The notes below the pieces were generated by a model. The model was not told where the DNA came from, did no database searches, and saw nothing but the letters and a program-made list of their open reading frames with translations. Both the position numbers and the translations under genes were made by a program. A DNA stretch of 64,000 bases from Maribacter algicola. GTDB taxonomy: Bacteria > Bacteroidota > Bacteroidia > Flavobacteriales > Flavobacteriaceae. Below, piece by piece: positions 10,673-19,859 of this stretch (the first letter of the stretch is position 1; each line of letters starts with the position of its first letter). Location: positions 186,001 through 250,000 of the forward strand of contig NZ_QUSX01000003.1 of the NCBI RefSeq assembly GCF_003933245.1, in the 5' to 3' direction.

Positions 10673-12136
10673 CTATTTTTCTAAGGCCTGTAACAATTCC
10701 TTTACAATTTTAAAATCATCAAAATCAATGCGTTTGCCATTGGTTTCTTGATACGTTTCATGGCCCTTTCCGGCTATTAAAATAATATCATTAGTATCTG
10801 CCAACTGGCAGGCCGTCTTTATGGCCTGCTCCCTATTTTCAATGGATAAAATTTTTTTTGCGTTCTGAGGTTCCACGCCGCCCTCCATTTCTGATATGAT
10901 TGCACCAGGAGATTCCGTCCTTGGATTATCCGAAGTAAAAATTACCTTGTTGCTCATTTCCGAAGCGATATTGCCCATTACCGGACGCTTAGATCTGTCT
11001 CTGTCGCCACCACACCCCACAACGGTGATGACGTTTTCATTTCCAGTCCTCAACGTGTTGATTGTCTCAAGCACATTTTTTAAAGCATCCGGCGTATGGG
11101 CATAATCAACTATTGCCGTTATTTTATTTTTTGATAAATAATACTGAAACCTTCCATCTACATTTTCCAACTCGCTCAACAATCGTAAAATCTCCAATTT
11201 TTCAAGTCCCAATAGGTCGGCGGCCGCATAAATGCAAAGCATGTTGTAGGCGTTGAAATGCCCTATAAGTTTTATCCATAATTCGTTATCGTCAATTTTG
11301 AGCAACTGACCATCGAATTGGTTTTCCAAAATTTGGGCCCTGTAATCCGCATAATTTTTTAAGGCGTACGTAAACTTTTTTGCCTTGGTATTCTGAAGCA
11401 TTACCAAACCGTTCTTATCGTCTATATTCGTAAGTGCAAAAGCCTTTTTGGAAAGGTTATCGAACAACTTCTTTTTGGTATCCCGGTACTCGGCAAATGT
11501 TTTGTGGTAGTCCAAATGATCATGGGACAGATTTGTAAATATGGCCCCTTCAAATATTAGGCCTTCGGTCCTTTTCTGGTGAATACCATGGGAACTGACC
11601 TCCATAAAACAAAACTCAACCCCCGCTTCGTTCATCAATCTTAAATGATGATTGATCACTAGGGCATCTGGTGTTGTATGGCTCGTAGGATATTCGGTAT
11701 CATCGATCATTATTTTAATGGTAGATAACAAGCCAACTTTATACCCCGCCTTTTTGAACAATTGGTACAAAAGACTGGAAACAGTCGTTTTTCCGTTGGT
11801 TCCGGTTACGCCCACCAATTTTAGGTTTTTGGAAGGTGTGTTATAATAATTGGACGCCATGATAGCCAAGGCCTGTTGCCCATTTTCGACGGCAACATAA
11901 GTAACACCGTCCACCATTTTTCCTGGCAGTTTTTCGCAAATAATCGCCCTGGCACCAAGTTCGACAGCCTTGTCCAAGAATTTATGACCATCTGTTACGG
12001 TGCCCCTGGTTGCCACAAAGGCATCTCCCTTTTGTACTTTTCTGGAGTCAAAGCATACCGAGGCCACTTCACAGTTTGTGGTGCCACTAACTGCAGAAAT
12101 ATGAACGCCGTACAATATGTCCTTCAATATATTCAC
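10673..12136 (-). CDS. murE: UDP-MurNAc-tripeptide synthetase MurE (meso-DAP type)
   Basis: Mur ligase that adds the third residue of the peptide stem. The substrate-binding N-terminal domain has FDSRKVQKGDAFVA (about 29-42). The ATP loop is GTNGKTTV at 112-119. The C-terminal domain contains SDNPRTESP; the DNPR motif (403-406) is the signature for meso-diaminopimelate rather than lysine, so the wall should be of the DAP type. 487 residues is normal. Its start overlaps the ftsI stop by 4 bases (ATGA arrangement), suggesting coupled translation. Confidence 0.96.
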   Translation of the reverse strand: MNILKDILYGVHISAVSGTTNCEVASVCFDSRKVQKGDAFVATRGTVTDGHKFLDKAVELGARAIICEKLPGKMVDGVTYVAVENGQQALAIMASNYYNTPSKNLKLVGVTGTNGKTTVSSLLYQLFKKAGYKVGLLSTIKIMIDDTEYPTSHTTPDALVINHHLRLMNEAGVEFCFMEVSSHGIHQKRTEGLIFEGAIFTNLSHDHLDYHKTFAEYRDTKKKLFDNLSKKAFALTNIDDKNGLVMLQNTKAKKFTYALKNYADYRAQILENQFDGQLLKIDDNELWIKLIGHFNAYNMLCIYAAADLLGLEKLEILRLLSELENVDGRFQYYLSKNKITAIVDYAHTPDALKNVLETINTLRTGNENVITVVGCGGDRDRSKRPVMGNIASEMSNKVIFTSDNPRTESPGAIISEMEGGVEPQNAKKILSIENREQAIKTACQLADTNDIILIAGKGHETYQETNGKRIDFDDFKIVKELLQALEK

Positions 12137-14139
12137 GATAGCTCCAATACTATTTTTTTAACCTTCTTTAAATCGGTTCCCTTGGATATGGATTGATTCT
12201 TTACCCTTCCGTTTCCCTTTACCTCTACTTCCAATCCCAGATTTTCCAAAATGGAAACCGCATCCATTCCACTCATGCCCCGCACGTTGGGAACTTCCTT
12301 ATATTCCTTTTGGATATTGGCAAAATAACCCTGGTAGGCATCCTCCAACCTTGTCTCCAATACTTGCTCAACATCTACCTCATCGATCAATGGGGACGTA
12401 GCATATATTTTTTGTGCTATGGACTTAAAAACAGGACCGGATACATCGGCACCATAATAGCCCACACTTTTATCCGGCTCGTGGATTACCACGATACAGG
12501 AATACTTTGGATTGTCCGCTGGAAAATATCCTGCAAATGAAGAGATGTATTTAAGCTTATCCGGATCCTTGCTCACATAGTTCTTCTGGCACGTACCGGT
12601 CTTGCCCGCCATCGAGAAATTGGGTGAATACAAGCCATGACCGGTACCATGTTTTTTCTCTACCACATCCTTTAATAACTGTTGTACTTTTTTTGCTGTT
12701 TCCTTGGAACATATAGAAGGGTTCAGAACCTCCTTTTCAAACTTTTTGACCGTTTTATTCCATTCCTTAACCTCCTTGATCAAGCGAGGCTTTATTAGCT
12801 CCCCATCATTGGCTATGGCATTATAGAAGGCCAATGTTTGTAATGGCGTCATTGCCACCTCGTAACCATAAGCCATTTGGGCCAATGACAGTCCTGACCA
12901 TCCCTTGTCCCCAGGATATCTGAGTACCGGTTTACCCTCTCCTTTTACGGGAAGCCCCAGTTGCTTGTGAACATCCATACTCATAAGTCGGTTTACATAT
13001 TTCTCCGGGTCTTCCTTGTAATTGTTATGTATAATTTTGGCAAAGGCCGTATTGGAAGAAACCTCGAACGCTTCCGCTACAGAAATTTTACCATACCCCC
13101 CATTCTTGGAGTCCTTTACGTAATGGTTATAAATTCTCCATTTTCCTTTTTCTGTATCTACCACGGTACTGGTATCGATAACTTTATCCTCCAAGGCAGC
13201 CACCAAATTCACCAGCTTAAAAGTGGAACCCGGTTCGTGGGATTCCCCAATGGCATAGTTCAAACGTTCGTAATACTTACCATCTGTAGTCCTGCCCAAA
13301 TTGGAAATGGCCTTTACCTCACCCGTTTTGGTCTCCATGACGATAACGCTGCCATGGTCTGCCTTATACTTTTCAAGCTGCTTCAACAGGGCATGGTGCG
13401 CTATATCCTGGATATTGATATCGATTGTGGAGTAGACGTCATAGCCATCTTTTGGTTCGACAATGTTATCATATCCAATGGGCTTCCATTGGTTTTTGGC
13501 GATTTTCACTTTGGACCTTTTACCTTCTATACCGCTCAAGTATTCGCTAAACGCACCTTCCATTCCAACCCTGGTATGGTATCCATTTTCGTCAACGCGC
13601 TCGTAGCCCACACTTCTTTCCGCAATTTTACCCAAGGGGTGCTCCCTTTTGGTATTCTGCTCAATAACAATACCCCCTTTAAAAGGGCCCATTTTAAATA
13701 AAGGAAAGCCCTTTACGGCCATGTATTCAGAATAATCCAGGTTTCTCGCAATCAGGGCATACCTGTTTTGGTTTTGCCTGGCCTTTCTAAGTAATTGTTG
13801 GTAATACGAAGACTCCTTGTTAAATAATTTAGCCAAGGCATCTGACAAGGATTTCACATTCTCCTTAAAGTCCTTTTCACTTACCGTTACTGCATCAAAA
13901 TGTATATTGTATTTAGAAACGGAAGTGGCCAATAAGCTTCCATCATCTGAATAAAGATTCCCCCTATTGGGAGCTATAGTAAACATTTTTGTGGTTCTGG
14001 TTTCGGCCAACGCCATATATTTTTCACCATCCACCACTTGGATGGAAACCAGCTTGAACAATACCGCACCTGCAAAAACCACGAGGCATGCCGCTACGAT
14101 ATAGAGTCTGGACAATATGGATTTATCTGTTGCCGGCAT
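12133..14139 (-). CDS. ftsI: Septal penicillin-binding protein FtsI (PBP2/3-like) with PASTA domain
   Basis: Class B transpeptidase that cross-links septal peptidoglycan. A membrane anchor at about residues 12-32 is followed by the pedestal domain and the transpeptidase domain with all three active-site motifs: S305-TFK308, SSN at 361-363, and KTG at 513-515. The last 55 or so residues (YKEVPNVRGMSGMDAVSIL and on to the end) form one PASTA domain, as in SpoVD and PBP2x but absent from E. coli FtsI. The gene lies between the ftsL-like gene (3-base gap) and murE (4-base overlap). Confidence 0.96.
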   Translation of the reverse strand: MPATDKSILSRLYIVAACLVVFAGAVLFKLVSIQVVDGEKYMALAETRTTKMFTIAPNRGNLYSDDGSLLATSVSKYNIHFDAVTVSEKDFKENVKSLSDALAKLFNKESSYYQQLLRKARQNQNRYALIARNLDYSEYMAVKGFPLFKMGPFKGGIVIEQNTKREHPLGKIAERSVGYERVDENGYHTRVGMEGAFSEYLSGIEGKRSKVKIAKNQWKPIGYDNIVEPKDGYDVYSTIDINIQDIAHHALLKQLEKYKADHGSVIVMETKTGEVKAISNLGRTTDGKYYERLNYAIGESHEPGSTFKLVNLVAALEDKVIDTSTVVDTEKGKWRIYNHYVKDSKNGGYGKISVAEAFEVSSNTAFAKIIHNNYKEDPEKYVNRLMSMDVHKQLGLPVKGEGKPVLRYPGDKGWSGLSLAQMAYGYEVAMTPLQTLAFYNAIANDGELIKPRLIKEVKEWNKTVKKFEKEVLNPSICSKETAKKVQQLLKDVVEKKHGTGHGLYSPNFSMAGKTGTCQKNYVSKDPDKLKYISSFAGYFPADNPKYSCIVVIHEPDKSVGYYGADVSGPVFKSIAQKIYATSPLIDEVDVEQVLETRLEDAYQGYFANIQKEYKEVPNVRGMSGMDAVSILENLGLEVEVKGNGRVKNQSISKGTDLKKVKKIVLELS

Positions 14140-14142
14140 TTC

Positions 14143-14478
14143 CTAATTAGAGGGGTTTAATGACTTTACCTTTATTTTCTTTGGTGGGGTTTCCGATGGA
14201 TACAGACCTTTTTCTTGGACCGTACTCGTTATTGTGGACTCCAGTTTCAATTTCTGCAAATCTGAACGCGCATCCACAAATTCGTTTTTCAATTCCTTGA
14301 CACTTTCGTTCAGGGCGGCAATTTTATGTACCTTTTTATCGGCGCTATGGGAACTACTTATCATAATTGCCGCCAAAAAGGAGGTAAAAATGATGAACCT
14401 CCAGTTTTTTAGCGAATCCCCATCCACCAGGAACTTTCCCTTCAAAATGTCCAATATGCCTTTTTTAACTTTCATCAT
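14143..14478 (-). CDS. FtsL-like cell division protein
   Basis: A 111-residue bitopic protein. A lysine-rich cytoplasmic start is followed by one transmembrane segment (about 26-42, FIIFTSFLAAIMISSS) and a periplasmic coiled coil (HKIAALNESVKELKNEFVDA and on) ending in a short proline-containing tail. This layout and the position between rsmH and ftsI match FtsL, which in other bacteria pairs with FtsB and activates FtsWI. Sequence similarity in the family is weak, so the call rests mainly on topology and context. The ATG at 14476-14478 and the next ATG one codon later are both possible starts. Confidence 0.85.
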   Translation of the reverse strand: MMKVKKGILDILKGKFLVDGDSLKNWRFIIFTSFLAAIMISSSHSADKKVHKIAALNESVKELKNEFVDARSDLQKLKLESTITSTVQEKGLYPSETPPKKIKVKSLNPSN

Positions 14479-14483
14479 TCAAA

Positions 14484-15377
14484 TTATATGCGTTCAGCAA
14501 TCCTAAGCTTTGCACTTCTTGCCCTATTATTCCTAGTTATCTCTTCCTTTTTTGGCACAATCAACGGTCCAACTTTTTTCAACGGAACATCGACGTTCCC
14601 ATAAAAATCCTTCTCTGGCTCGCCCTCAAATTGACCCGACCTAATAAATCTTTTGACCAAACGGTCTTCCAGTGAATGGTAGCTTATCACACTCAACCTA
14701 CCCCCTATGTTCAATAATTCCGGTACTTGCTCCAAAAACTCCCGGATAACCGTCATTTCTTGGTTTACCTCTATACGAATAGCCTGATAGATCTGAGCCA
14801 ATATCTTATGCTTTTTGTGCTCCGGCAAAAACCCTTTCAACACCTCTTTCAATTGTTTGGTGGTACCTATCGGTTCCCGCTCCCTTGCCGCTATTATGGT
14901 ATTCGCCATGGCATTGGCATTTCGCAAGTCCCCATATTCAAAGAGCACGCGCCTTAAATCATCATAAGAATACCTGTTCACCACATCATTGGCGGAAAGC
15001 GCATTGCGCTTGCTCATTCTCATGTCCAACATCGCATCAAACCGTGTGGAAAAACCCCTTTCAGCTTCATCGAACTGATGCGAGGAAACCCCAAAATCAG
15101 CTAAGATGCCATCCACTTTTCGTATGCCATAGAACTTTAAAAACTGCGCGATATACCTAAAATTTTCACCGATCAAAACAAATCTCTCATCCTCAAGTCG
15201 ATTCCTCTGTGCATCTTCATCTTGATCAAAGGCGAACAACTTGCCTCCGCTGCCCAATCTTTTCAATATTTCACTTGAATGGCCACCTCCACCAAAAGTT
15301 ACATCCACATACACACCATCCTTCTTGATTGCCAGACCATCCACGGACTCTTTCAGCAATACCGGGTTATGATACAT
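14484..15377 (-). CDS. rsmH: 16S rRNA (cytosine(1402)-N(4))-methyltransferase RsmH
   Basis: SAM-dependent methyltransferase (formerly MraW) that modifies C1402 in the decoding centre of 16S rRNA. Beginning at MYHNPVLLKESVDGL, the sequence has the SAM-binding motif VDVTFGGGGHSSEIL, then DGILADFGVSSHQFDEAERGF (in pieces DGILADFGVSS and DEAERGFS), and near the C-terminus VISYHSLEDRLVKRF. I chose the ATG at 15375-15377 because homologues start with this HNPVL motif; an in-frame ATG seven codons upstream (15398) is possible. It overlaps the end of mraZ by 11 bases. Confidence 0.95.
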   Translation of the reverse strand: MYHNPVLLKESVDGLAIKKDGVYVDVTFGGGGHSSEILKRLGSGGKLFAFDQDEDAQRNRLEDERFVLIGENFRYIAQFLKFYGIRKVDGILADFGVSSHQFDEAERGFSTRFDAMLDMRMSKRNALSANDVVNRYSYDDLRRVLFEYGDLRNANAMANTIIAAREREPIGTTKQLKEVLKGFLPEHKKHKILAQIYQAIRIEVNQEMTVIREFLEQVPELLNIGGRLSVISYHSLEDRLVKRFIRSGQFEGEPEKDFYGNVDVPLKKVGPLIVPKKEEITRNNRARSAKLRIAERI

Positions 15378-15840
15378 CACCACCAGGCTTTTCTGCATAT
15401 TTCACTTCATATGCCAACTGCTCCCGCTCTTCGGGAGAAGACTCTACATCCCCATCGTACGTAGCCTTGTCCCAAATCTCCAAATGCCTGTCCATTGGAG
15501 ACAACACCACATCTTTTTTAATATCTACAAGACCTATTACATCCTTGGGAATCAACAGCCTACCCGCCGCATCTATTTCAACCTGCCTTAGGCCCGAGGT
15601 AAACTTTCTTTTGAACTCACGATCCTTTCTACTGTCCCCCAGCTTTTCATTGAGTTTTTTAACCTCGGATTCCCATTCGTGTTTAGGGTATAACTCCAAA
15701 CATTCATCGTAGTAGGACTTTTTTATAAAAAAACCATTACCCAACATTGGAGCCATTTGATTCCTAAGGGACACGGGCAACATTACCCTTCCCTTGGCAT
15801 CAGCCTTACAGTTATATACTCCTGAGAAATAGATTTCCAA
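15367..15840 (-). CDS. mraZ: Transcriptional regulator MraZ
   Basis: Dimeric or oligomeric DNA-binding protein with two SpoVT/AbrB-like halves; the signature DAKGRVMLPVSLR (about 15-27) recurs as DAAGRLLIPKDVI (about 90-102). In other bacteria MraZ binds repeated boxes in front of its own operon and represses dcw transcription. The reading frame starts with TTG (15838-15840); upstream in frame there is only a stop and no ATG or GTG, and the first internal ATG would remove half the first domain. First gene of the dcw operon. 157 residues is normal. Confidence 0.94.
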   Translation of the reverse strand: MEIYFSGVYNCKADAKGRVMLPVSLRNQMAPMLGNGFFIKKSYYDECLELYPKHEWESEVKKLNEKLGDSRKDREFKRKFTSGLRQVEIDAAGRLLIPKDVIGLVDIKKDVVLSPMDRHLEIWDKATYDGDVESSPEEREQLAYEVKYAEKPGGDVS

Positions 15841-15865
15841 TATTGTTGGCCTTTCTTATACAACT

Positions 15866-15873
15866 CAAATATA
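15866..15873 (-). promoter_or_regulatory. Putative -7 element of the dcw promoter
   Basis: TATATTTG on the minus strand fits the Bacteroidota -7 consensus TAnnTTTG, 25 bases before the mraZ start codon. I do not find a -33 TTG at 17-23 bases; the nearest TTTG is 25 bases upstream and overlaps the MraZ boxes. Confidence 0.5.
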
Positions 15874-15885
15874 TAAATATTATTA

Positions 15886-15909
15886 CCACATTTTACCACA
15901 AAAAACCAC
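15886..15909 (-). promoter_or_regulatory. Three tandem MraZ-binding boxes
   Basis: On the minus strand GTGGT occurs three times with exact 10-base spacing (GTGG at 15906-15909, 15896-15899 and 15886-15889), just upstream of the -7 element. MraZ sites in E. coli and mollicutes are likewise short G-rich boxes repeated at about one helical turn, so these are very probably the autoregulatory operators. The rest of the 259-base gap to the divergent hydrolase gene is AT-rich, with one further isolated GTGG at 15968-15971. Confidence 0.75.
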
Positions 15910-16099
15910 TTTGTTAATAAAATAGTAAATTTTTACATCAATTTTGATTCAAGTTGAACCCAAATCACCACAAATAAGCGTAGCGAACAATAACATCGTT
16001 CTCAAAAGATGAAGATTCCCAGGAATTTTGGAAGGTATATTAATGTTATTCTATTCTATCTAAATACCTATATTTGCCCAAATGTCAGAACCCGAGTAG

Positions 16100-16864
16100 A
16101 TGGATGACGAAATAATCAAAGACGGGAAGTTCAGGTATATTGAAAAAGGGGAAGGAACCCCTATCATAATCCTACACGGTCTTATGGGCGGCCTGAGCAA
16201 TTTTCATGGCGTTACGGACCATTTCCCTAAAATGGGCTATAAGGTACTGGTACCAGAACTTCCAATATATAGCATGCCCATGCTCAAGACCAATGTAAAG
16301 AACTTTGCCAAATACTTGGAAAAGTTCATTGAGTTCAAAGGGCTTAAAGACGTGATTCTATTGGGAAATTCCCTAGGAGGCCATATTGGACTGCTACACA
16401 CCAAATTATATCCTGAAATGGTAAAGGCCCTTGTCATAACCGGAAGTTCCGGTCTTTATGAAAGTGCCATGGGCGATGGATACCCCAAACGTGGGGACTA
16501 TGAATTTATAAAGAAGAAGGCGCAGGACGTTTTCTACGATCCAGAGGTTGCCACCAAGGAAATCGTTGACGAGGTCTATGCGACCGTAAATGACCGTATA
16601 AAACTGGTCAAGACCTTGGCCATTGCCAAAAGTGCCATACGCCACAATATGAGTACTGATTTACCGACCATGAATACCCCCACCTGTATCATCTGGGGAG
16701 AAAACGACACGGTAACCCCGCCCGATGTTGCCGAGCTTTTCCATGAGCTTTTACCGGATTCCGATTTGTTTTGGATCAAGGAATGCGGCCATGCACCCAT
16801 GATGGAGCATCCAATGGAGTTCAACACCATTTTGGAGAAGTGGCTGCAAGCGCGTAACTTCTAA
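16100..16864 (+). CDS. Alpha/beta hydrolase
   Basis: A 254-residue cytoplasmic protein of the alpha/beta hydrolase fold. The oxyanion segment HGLMGG is at 26-31, the nucleophile elbow GNSLGGH at 89-95 (Ser91), the acid Asp203 in GENDTVTP, and the histidine His231 in ECGHAPMMEHP, giving a complete triad. The lid region between about 115 and 175 is typical of small-ester or C-C bond hydrolases, but the substrate cannot be named. It is divergent from mraZ and lies 10 bases upstream of yihA, probably in one operon. Confidence 0.9.
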   Translation: MDDEIIKDGKFRYIEKGEGTPIIILHGLMGGLSNFHGVTDHFPKMGYKVLVPELPIYSMPMLKTNVKNFAKYLEKFIEFKGLKDVILLGNSLGGHIGLLHTKLYPEMVKALVITGSSGLYESAMGDGYPKRGDYEFIKKKAQDVFYDPEVATKEIVDEVYATVNDRIKLVKTLAIAKSAIRHNMSTDLPTMNTPTCIIWGENDTVTPPDVAELFHELLPDSDLFWIKECGHAPMMEHPMEFNTILEKWLQARNF

Positions 16865-16874
16865 ATCATCCTCC

Positions 16875-17501
16875 ATGAAAATTAAGTCGGCAGACTTTGT
16901 TATGAGCAATTCCGATGTTGCCAAATGTCCCAATGAGCCACTGCCTGAATATGCCTTTATTGGAAGGTCCAATGTTGGGAAATCCTCCTTAATAAACATG
17001 TTGACGGACAAAAAGAACTTGGCAAAGACATCGGGCAGGCCTGGAAAAACCCAATTAATCAACCATTTTAAAATCAATGAAAATTGGTTTTTAGTAGACC
17101 TCCCTGGTTATGGGTATGCAAGGGTTTCCAAAAAGGACAAAAAAACCTTTCAAAAATATATTACCAACTATTTCCTTCAGCGCCAACAGCTGGTATGTTC
17201 CTTTATATTAATTGATATTCGCCATAAACCGCAGCCCATAGACCTGGAATTTATGCAGTGGATGGGCGAAAATGGCATTCCCTTCGCAATCGTTTTTACA
17301 AAAGCCGATAAACTAAAGCCCTTGGCAATCCAAAGACATGTAACCGATTACCTTCAACATTTATTAAATGATGTCTGGGAAGAGGCACCGCAATGCTTTA
17401 TCACTTCTTCTAGCAAAAAAACGGGAAGGGACGAATTGCTGGCCTATATTGACGCCGTGAACCTCGAATATTTCGATGCAAGCAGAAATAACCCAATTTA
17501 G
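16875..17501 (+). CDS. yihA: Ribosome biogenesis GTPase YihA/YsxC (EngB)
   Basis: Small TRAFAC GTPase needed for assembly of the 50S ribosomal subunit in other bacteria. The P-loop GRSNVGKSS is at 30-38, the G2-region Thr lies in GRPGKTQLINH (about 54-64), G3 is DLPGYG at 75-80, G4 is TKAD at 142-145 and the G5 position is ITSSSKKTGRDEL. 208 residues is normal. It follows the alpha/beta hydrolase closely. Confidence 0.96.
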   Translation: MKIKSADFVMSNSDVAKCPNEPLPEYAFIGRSNVGKSSLINMLTDKKNLAKTSGRPGKTQLINHFKINENWFLVDLPGYGYARVSKKDKKTFQKYITNYFLQRQQLVCSFILIDIRHKPQPIDLEFMQWMGENGIPFAIVFTKADKLKPLAIQRHVTDYLQHLLNDVWEEAPQCFITSSSKKTGRDELLAYIDAVNLEYFDASRNNPI

Positions 17502-17518
17502 CGCCCAGCTCCGGAATG

Positions 17519-17854
17519 CTACTTTTTCAATTCTAACTTTTCAGCAAAATAATCGCAGAAATCCTTCATGGTGGCCGTCATTTTTTCATCTTGGGTGGCC
17601 CTCATAAATGTATCCGATAGTGAAACCAAGGTTTGGTGGAAGAAAATCTTCATTTCATCAACGGGCATGTCCTTGGTCCATAAATCTATTTTCAAGGATT
17701 CCTGGTTTTTGCTATCCCAAACAGAGAGCAACATAGCTTTGGCCTCTTCATTATCTATCCCTCCGTCCTCTGCGGACCAAGAAAGTTTTTCTGGTACCCG
17801 GTTCTCATCTAGACCCACCCTCAAGGTAATCTCCGATTCATGTAAATCTGCCAT
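17519..17854 (-). CDS. gldC: Gliding motility protein GldC
   Basis: A 111-residue soluble protein starting MADLHESEITLRVGLDENR with the family motifs PEKLSWSAEDGG and LWTKDMPVDEMKIFFHQTL. GldC is restricted to Bacteroidota; in Flavobacterium johnsoniae it is encoded with gldB and is required for full gliding. Its biochemical role is unknown. It immediately follows gldB (adjacent stop and start), the same pairing as in F. johnsoniae. It converges with yihA, 17 bases apart. Confidence 0.93.
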   Translation of the reverse strand: MADLHESEITLRVGLDENRVPEKLSWSAEDGGIDNEEAKAMLLSVWDSKNQESLKIDLWTKDMPVDEMKIFFHQTLVSLSDTFMRATQDEKMTATMKDFCDYFAEKLELKK

Positions 17855-18811
17855 CTAGCTTCTTGGTTTATAATTGGATTTTTTGAATATTTCCTCCTCG
17901 GGCATGGTCAACAACTGCTTTAGATTTATCTCATTGTTTTCCATAAACGATCTTACGATCTGCCAACCTATGTATCTGCCCAGTCGACCGGGAGATTCAT
18001 TGTCCAGCTCTAGACCAAATTTTGAAAAAGGTGCGGGATCTAAAAACCGTTGGTTCAACCGGGTTTCCGTACTGTACAGATATTCATTCTCCACAAAGTT
18101 TCTCCAAATGGGCTCTTCATTCGCCATGGCCCAATCCATTTCGTCCTCACTATACCCAATCTTAATCTGGTCCTTGGTGTATGGCATCAGTTTATCCTTT
18201 AGATAGAGTTCCTTCCCAAAATAGATCATTCGGGCAAGATAGGTGCGGTCCCTTGGTCTTGGAACCACTTTTTTGGCAAAGGCACTTGCCACATCGCTTA
18301 CCATAAATTTTCTATCCAAAATTTTTGCTACGTAACGTTGAAAGCCACCGTAGTATTTATGTTGGGAACCTAGATAATTGTCTAGTCCTATAAACAATAA
18401 CGTATCCGCAAAAATAATCCTGTTATCATAATCAACATCATTGGTAACCGTAATGATCTTAGGGGTTTTCTGCTCTGGGAAATAATATTTGATATGCCTG
18501 AACAAATCTGTTAGTGCTTCTTCCTCATCCCCAAAACTATTGAAGGTGTTGCCAACTTGTTGAAACAGTTCGATCTGAAGGGAATCTTTCATTTTGGCAA
18601 CCCATACACTATCCGGAGCAGGGAATAAGTATGGAAACATTTTTCTCAATTTGGGCAGACCTGCCTCGCCCGATTCGGCGAACAACCTGTCAAATCTTTC
18701 TATTTTTAGGTTCATAGGAACATTTGAAATCTCCTCTTCGACCTTATCGCTGTCATTACATCCAATAAAAACGAGTAAAATTGATAAAACAATAAAAATA
18801 GGTTTTCTCAT
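17855..18811 (-). CDS. gldB: Gliding motility lipoprotein GldB
   Basis: Essential component of flavobacterial gliding and of the linked type IX secretion functions in F. johnsoniae. From the ATG at 18809-18811 the protein is about 318 residues with a lipoprotein signal peptide (MRKPIFIVLSILLVFIGC) followed by the mature part, containing IERFDRLFAESGEAGLPKLR and LFIGLDNYLG, typical of the family. The frame is open upstream to 18868, but that would put 19 extra residues before the signal peptide and start upstream of the likely transcript, so I prefer 18811. It is directly followed by gldC and is divergent from nadE. Confidence 0.92.
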   Translation of the reverse strand: MRKPIFIVLSILLVFIGCNDSDKVEEEISNVPMNLKIERFDRLFAESGEAGLPKLRKMFPYLFPAPDSVWVAKMKDSLQIELFQQVGNTFNSFGDEEEALTDLFRHIKYYFPEQKTPKIITVTNDVDYDNRIIFADTLLFIGLDNYLGSQHKYYGGFQRYVAKILDRKFMVSDVASAFAKKVVPRPRDRTYLARMIYFGKELYLKDKLMPYTKDQIKIGYSEDEMDWAMANEEPIWRNFVENEYLYSTETRLNQRFLDPAPFSKFGLELDNESPGRLGRYIGWQIVRSFMENNEINLKQLLTMPEEEIFKKSNYKPRS

Positions 18812-18865
18812 ACCAAGTATTTCTGGATACATTTTATTTTTAAACAAGGACAACTTATTTTTAGG

Positions 18866-18873
18866 CAAAGTTA
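18866..18873 (-). promoter_or_regulatory. Putative -7 element for gldB
   Basis: TAACTTTG on the minus strand fits TAnnTTTG, 54 bases upstream of the chosen gldB ATG. No -33 TTG is found at the expected distance, so support is partial. It would place the transcript start downstream of the longer alternative start at 18868. Confidence 0.35.
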
Positions 18874-18900
18874 ATCGATCTAAACATATTTTATAAGCGT

Positions 18901-19689
18901 ATGCAAACGGAAAAAGTTATCGATCACATTGTAGGTTGGCTCAAGGACTATGCATTGAATGCAAATCAAAAAGGTTTTGTCATTGGTATCTCTGGCGGTA
19001 TAGATTCTGCCGTGACTTCTACCCTATGCGCCAAAACCGGTTTGGACCTACTTTGTTTGGAAATGCCCATACACCAAGCCGTAAACCAGGTCGACAGGGC
19101 CTCCAACCATATTGATTGGCTACAAAAGAACTTCCCCAATGTGACCAGACAGCCGGTAAACCTTACCCCTGTTTTTGATAGTCTTGTAGCCGCTTTTCCT
19201 AAAGTGGAAAACGAGGAAGAACGATTTATGTCCTTGGCAAATACCCGGGCAAGGCTTAGAATGACCAGCCTTTATTACTTTGCCGCCTTACATAGGTATC
19301 TGGTAGCTGGAACAGGTAACAAGGTGGAGGATTTTGGTGTTGGGTTTTACACAAAATATGGCGATGGCGGGGTCGATTTAAGTCCCATTGCCGACCTTTT
19401 AAAGACAGAGGTTTATGAAATAGCCAAAAAATTGGGAGTTAACGAGGAAATAATAAAGGCGCCACCTACAGATGGGCTATGGGGAGACGACCGTACGGAT
19501 GAAGACCAAATTGGGGCCTCCTATCCTGAGTTGGAATGGGCCATGCGGATGAAGGACGAGGGCAAAACGATTGAAGATTTTACCGGAAGGGACAAAGAGG
19601 TATTTTCCATATTCATAAGATTCAATACCATGAACCGTCATAAAATGAATCCCATTCCCGTTTGTCTCATACCAGAAACCTTGAAATAA
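18901..19689 (+). CDS. nadE: NH3-dependent NAD+ synthetase NadE
   Basis: Converts deamido-NAD to NAD with ammonia and ATP, the last step of NAD synthesis. The PP-loop SGGIDSAVTS is at 31-40; later motifs are GTGNKVEDFGVGFYTKYGDGG (in pieces GTGNKVEDFG and YTKYGDGGVDLSPI) and the specificity segment PPTDGLWGDDRTDEDQIG. At 262 residues there is no nitrilase (glutaminase) domain, so it depends on free ammonia or a partner. Divergent from gldB. Confidence 0.95.
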   Translation: MQTEKVIDHIVGWLKDYALNANQKGFVIGISGGIDSAVTSTLCAKTGLDLLCLEMPIHQAVNQVDRASNHIDWLQKNFPNVTRQPVNLTPVFDSLVAAFPKVENEEERFMSLANTRARLRMTSLYYFAALHRYLVAGTGNKVEDFGVGFYTKYGDGGVDLSPIADLLKTEVYEIAKKLGVNEEIIKAPPTDGLWGDDRTDEDQIGASYPELEWAMRMKDEGKTIEDFTGRDKEVFSIFIRFNTMNRHKMNPIPVCLIPETLK

Positions 19690-19714
19690 CCACTCACCTA
19701 AGAATCAAGTTAAT

Positions 19715-19737
19715 AAATCGAATAATAATTCGATTTT
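19715..19737 (+). terminator. Possible weak terminator after nadE
   Basis: A perfect 9-bp inverted repeat, AAATCGAAT and ATTCGATTT with a 4-base loop, followed by one more T and a G. The stem is AT-rich and the T-tract short, so it may be a weak terminator or a protein site. It lies 26 bases after the nadE stop. Confidence 0.4.
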
Positions 19738-19859
19738 GATGGCGTTTAAGCAAAATAGTACATCTTTGTCTTCTAAATTTGATATTTTAGTCCTACATTG
19801 CATGTACTCTTTTTCCTTAAAAAGATTCACCGACTAAACTATCTTGAAAAAACAACATA

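Noticed and set aside
12961..13701. 246-codon open frame on the plus strand opposite ftsI
   Set aside because: It is fully antisense to conserved FtsI sequence, has no recognisable motif and no promoter; it is a shadow of the real gene's codon use.
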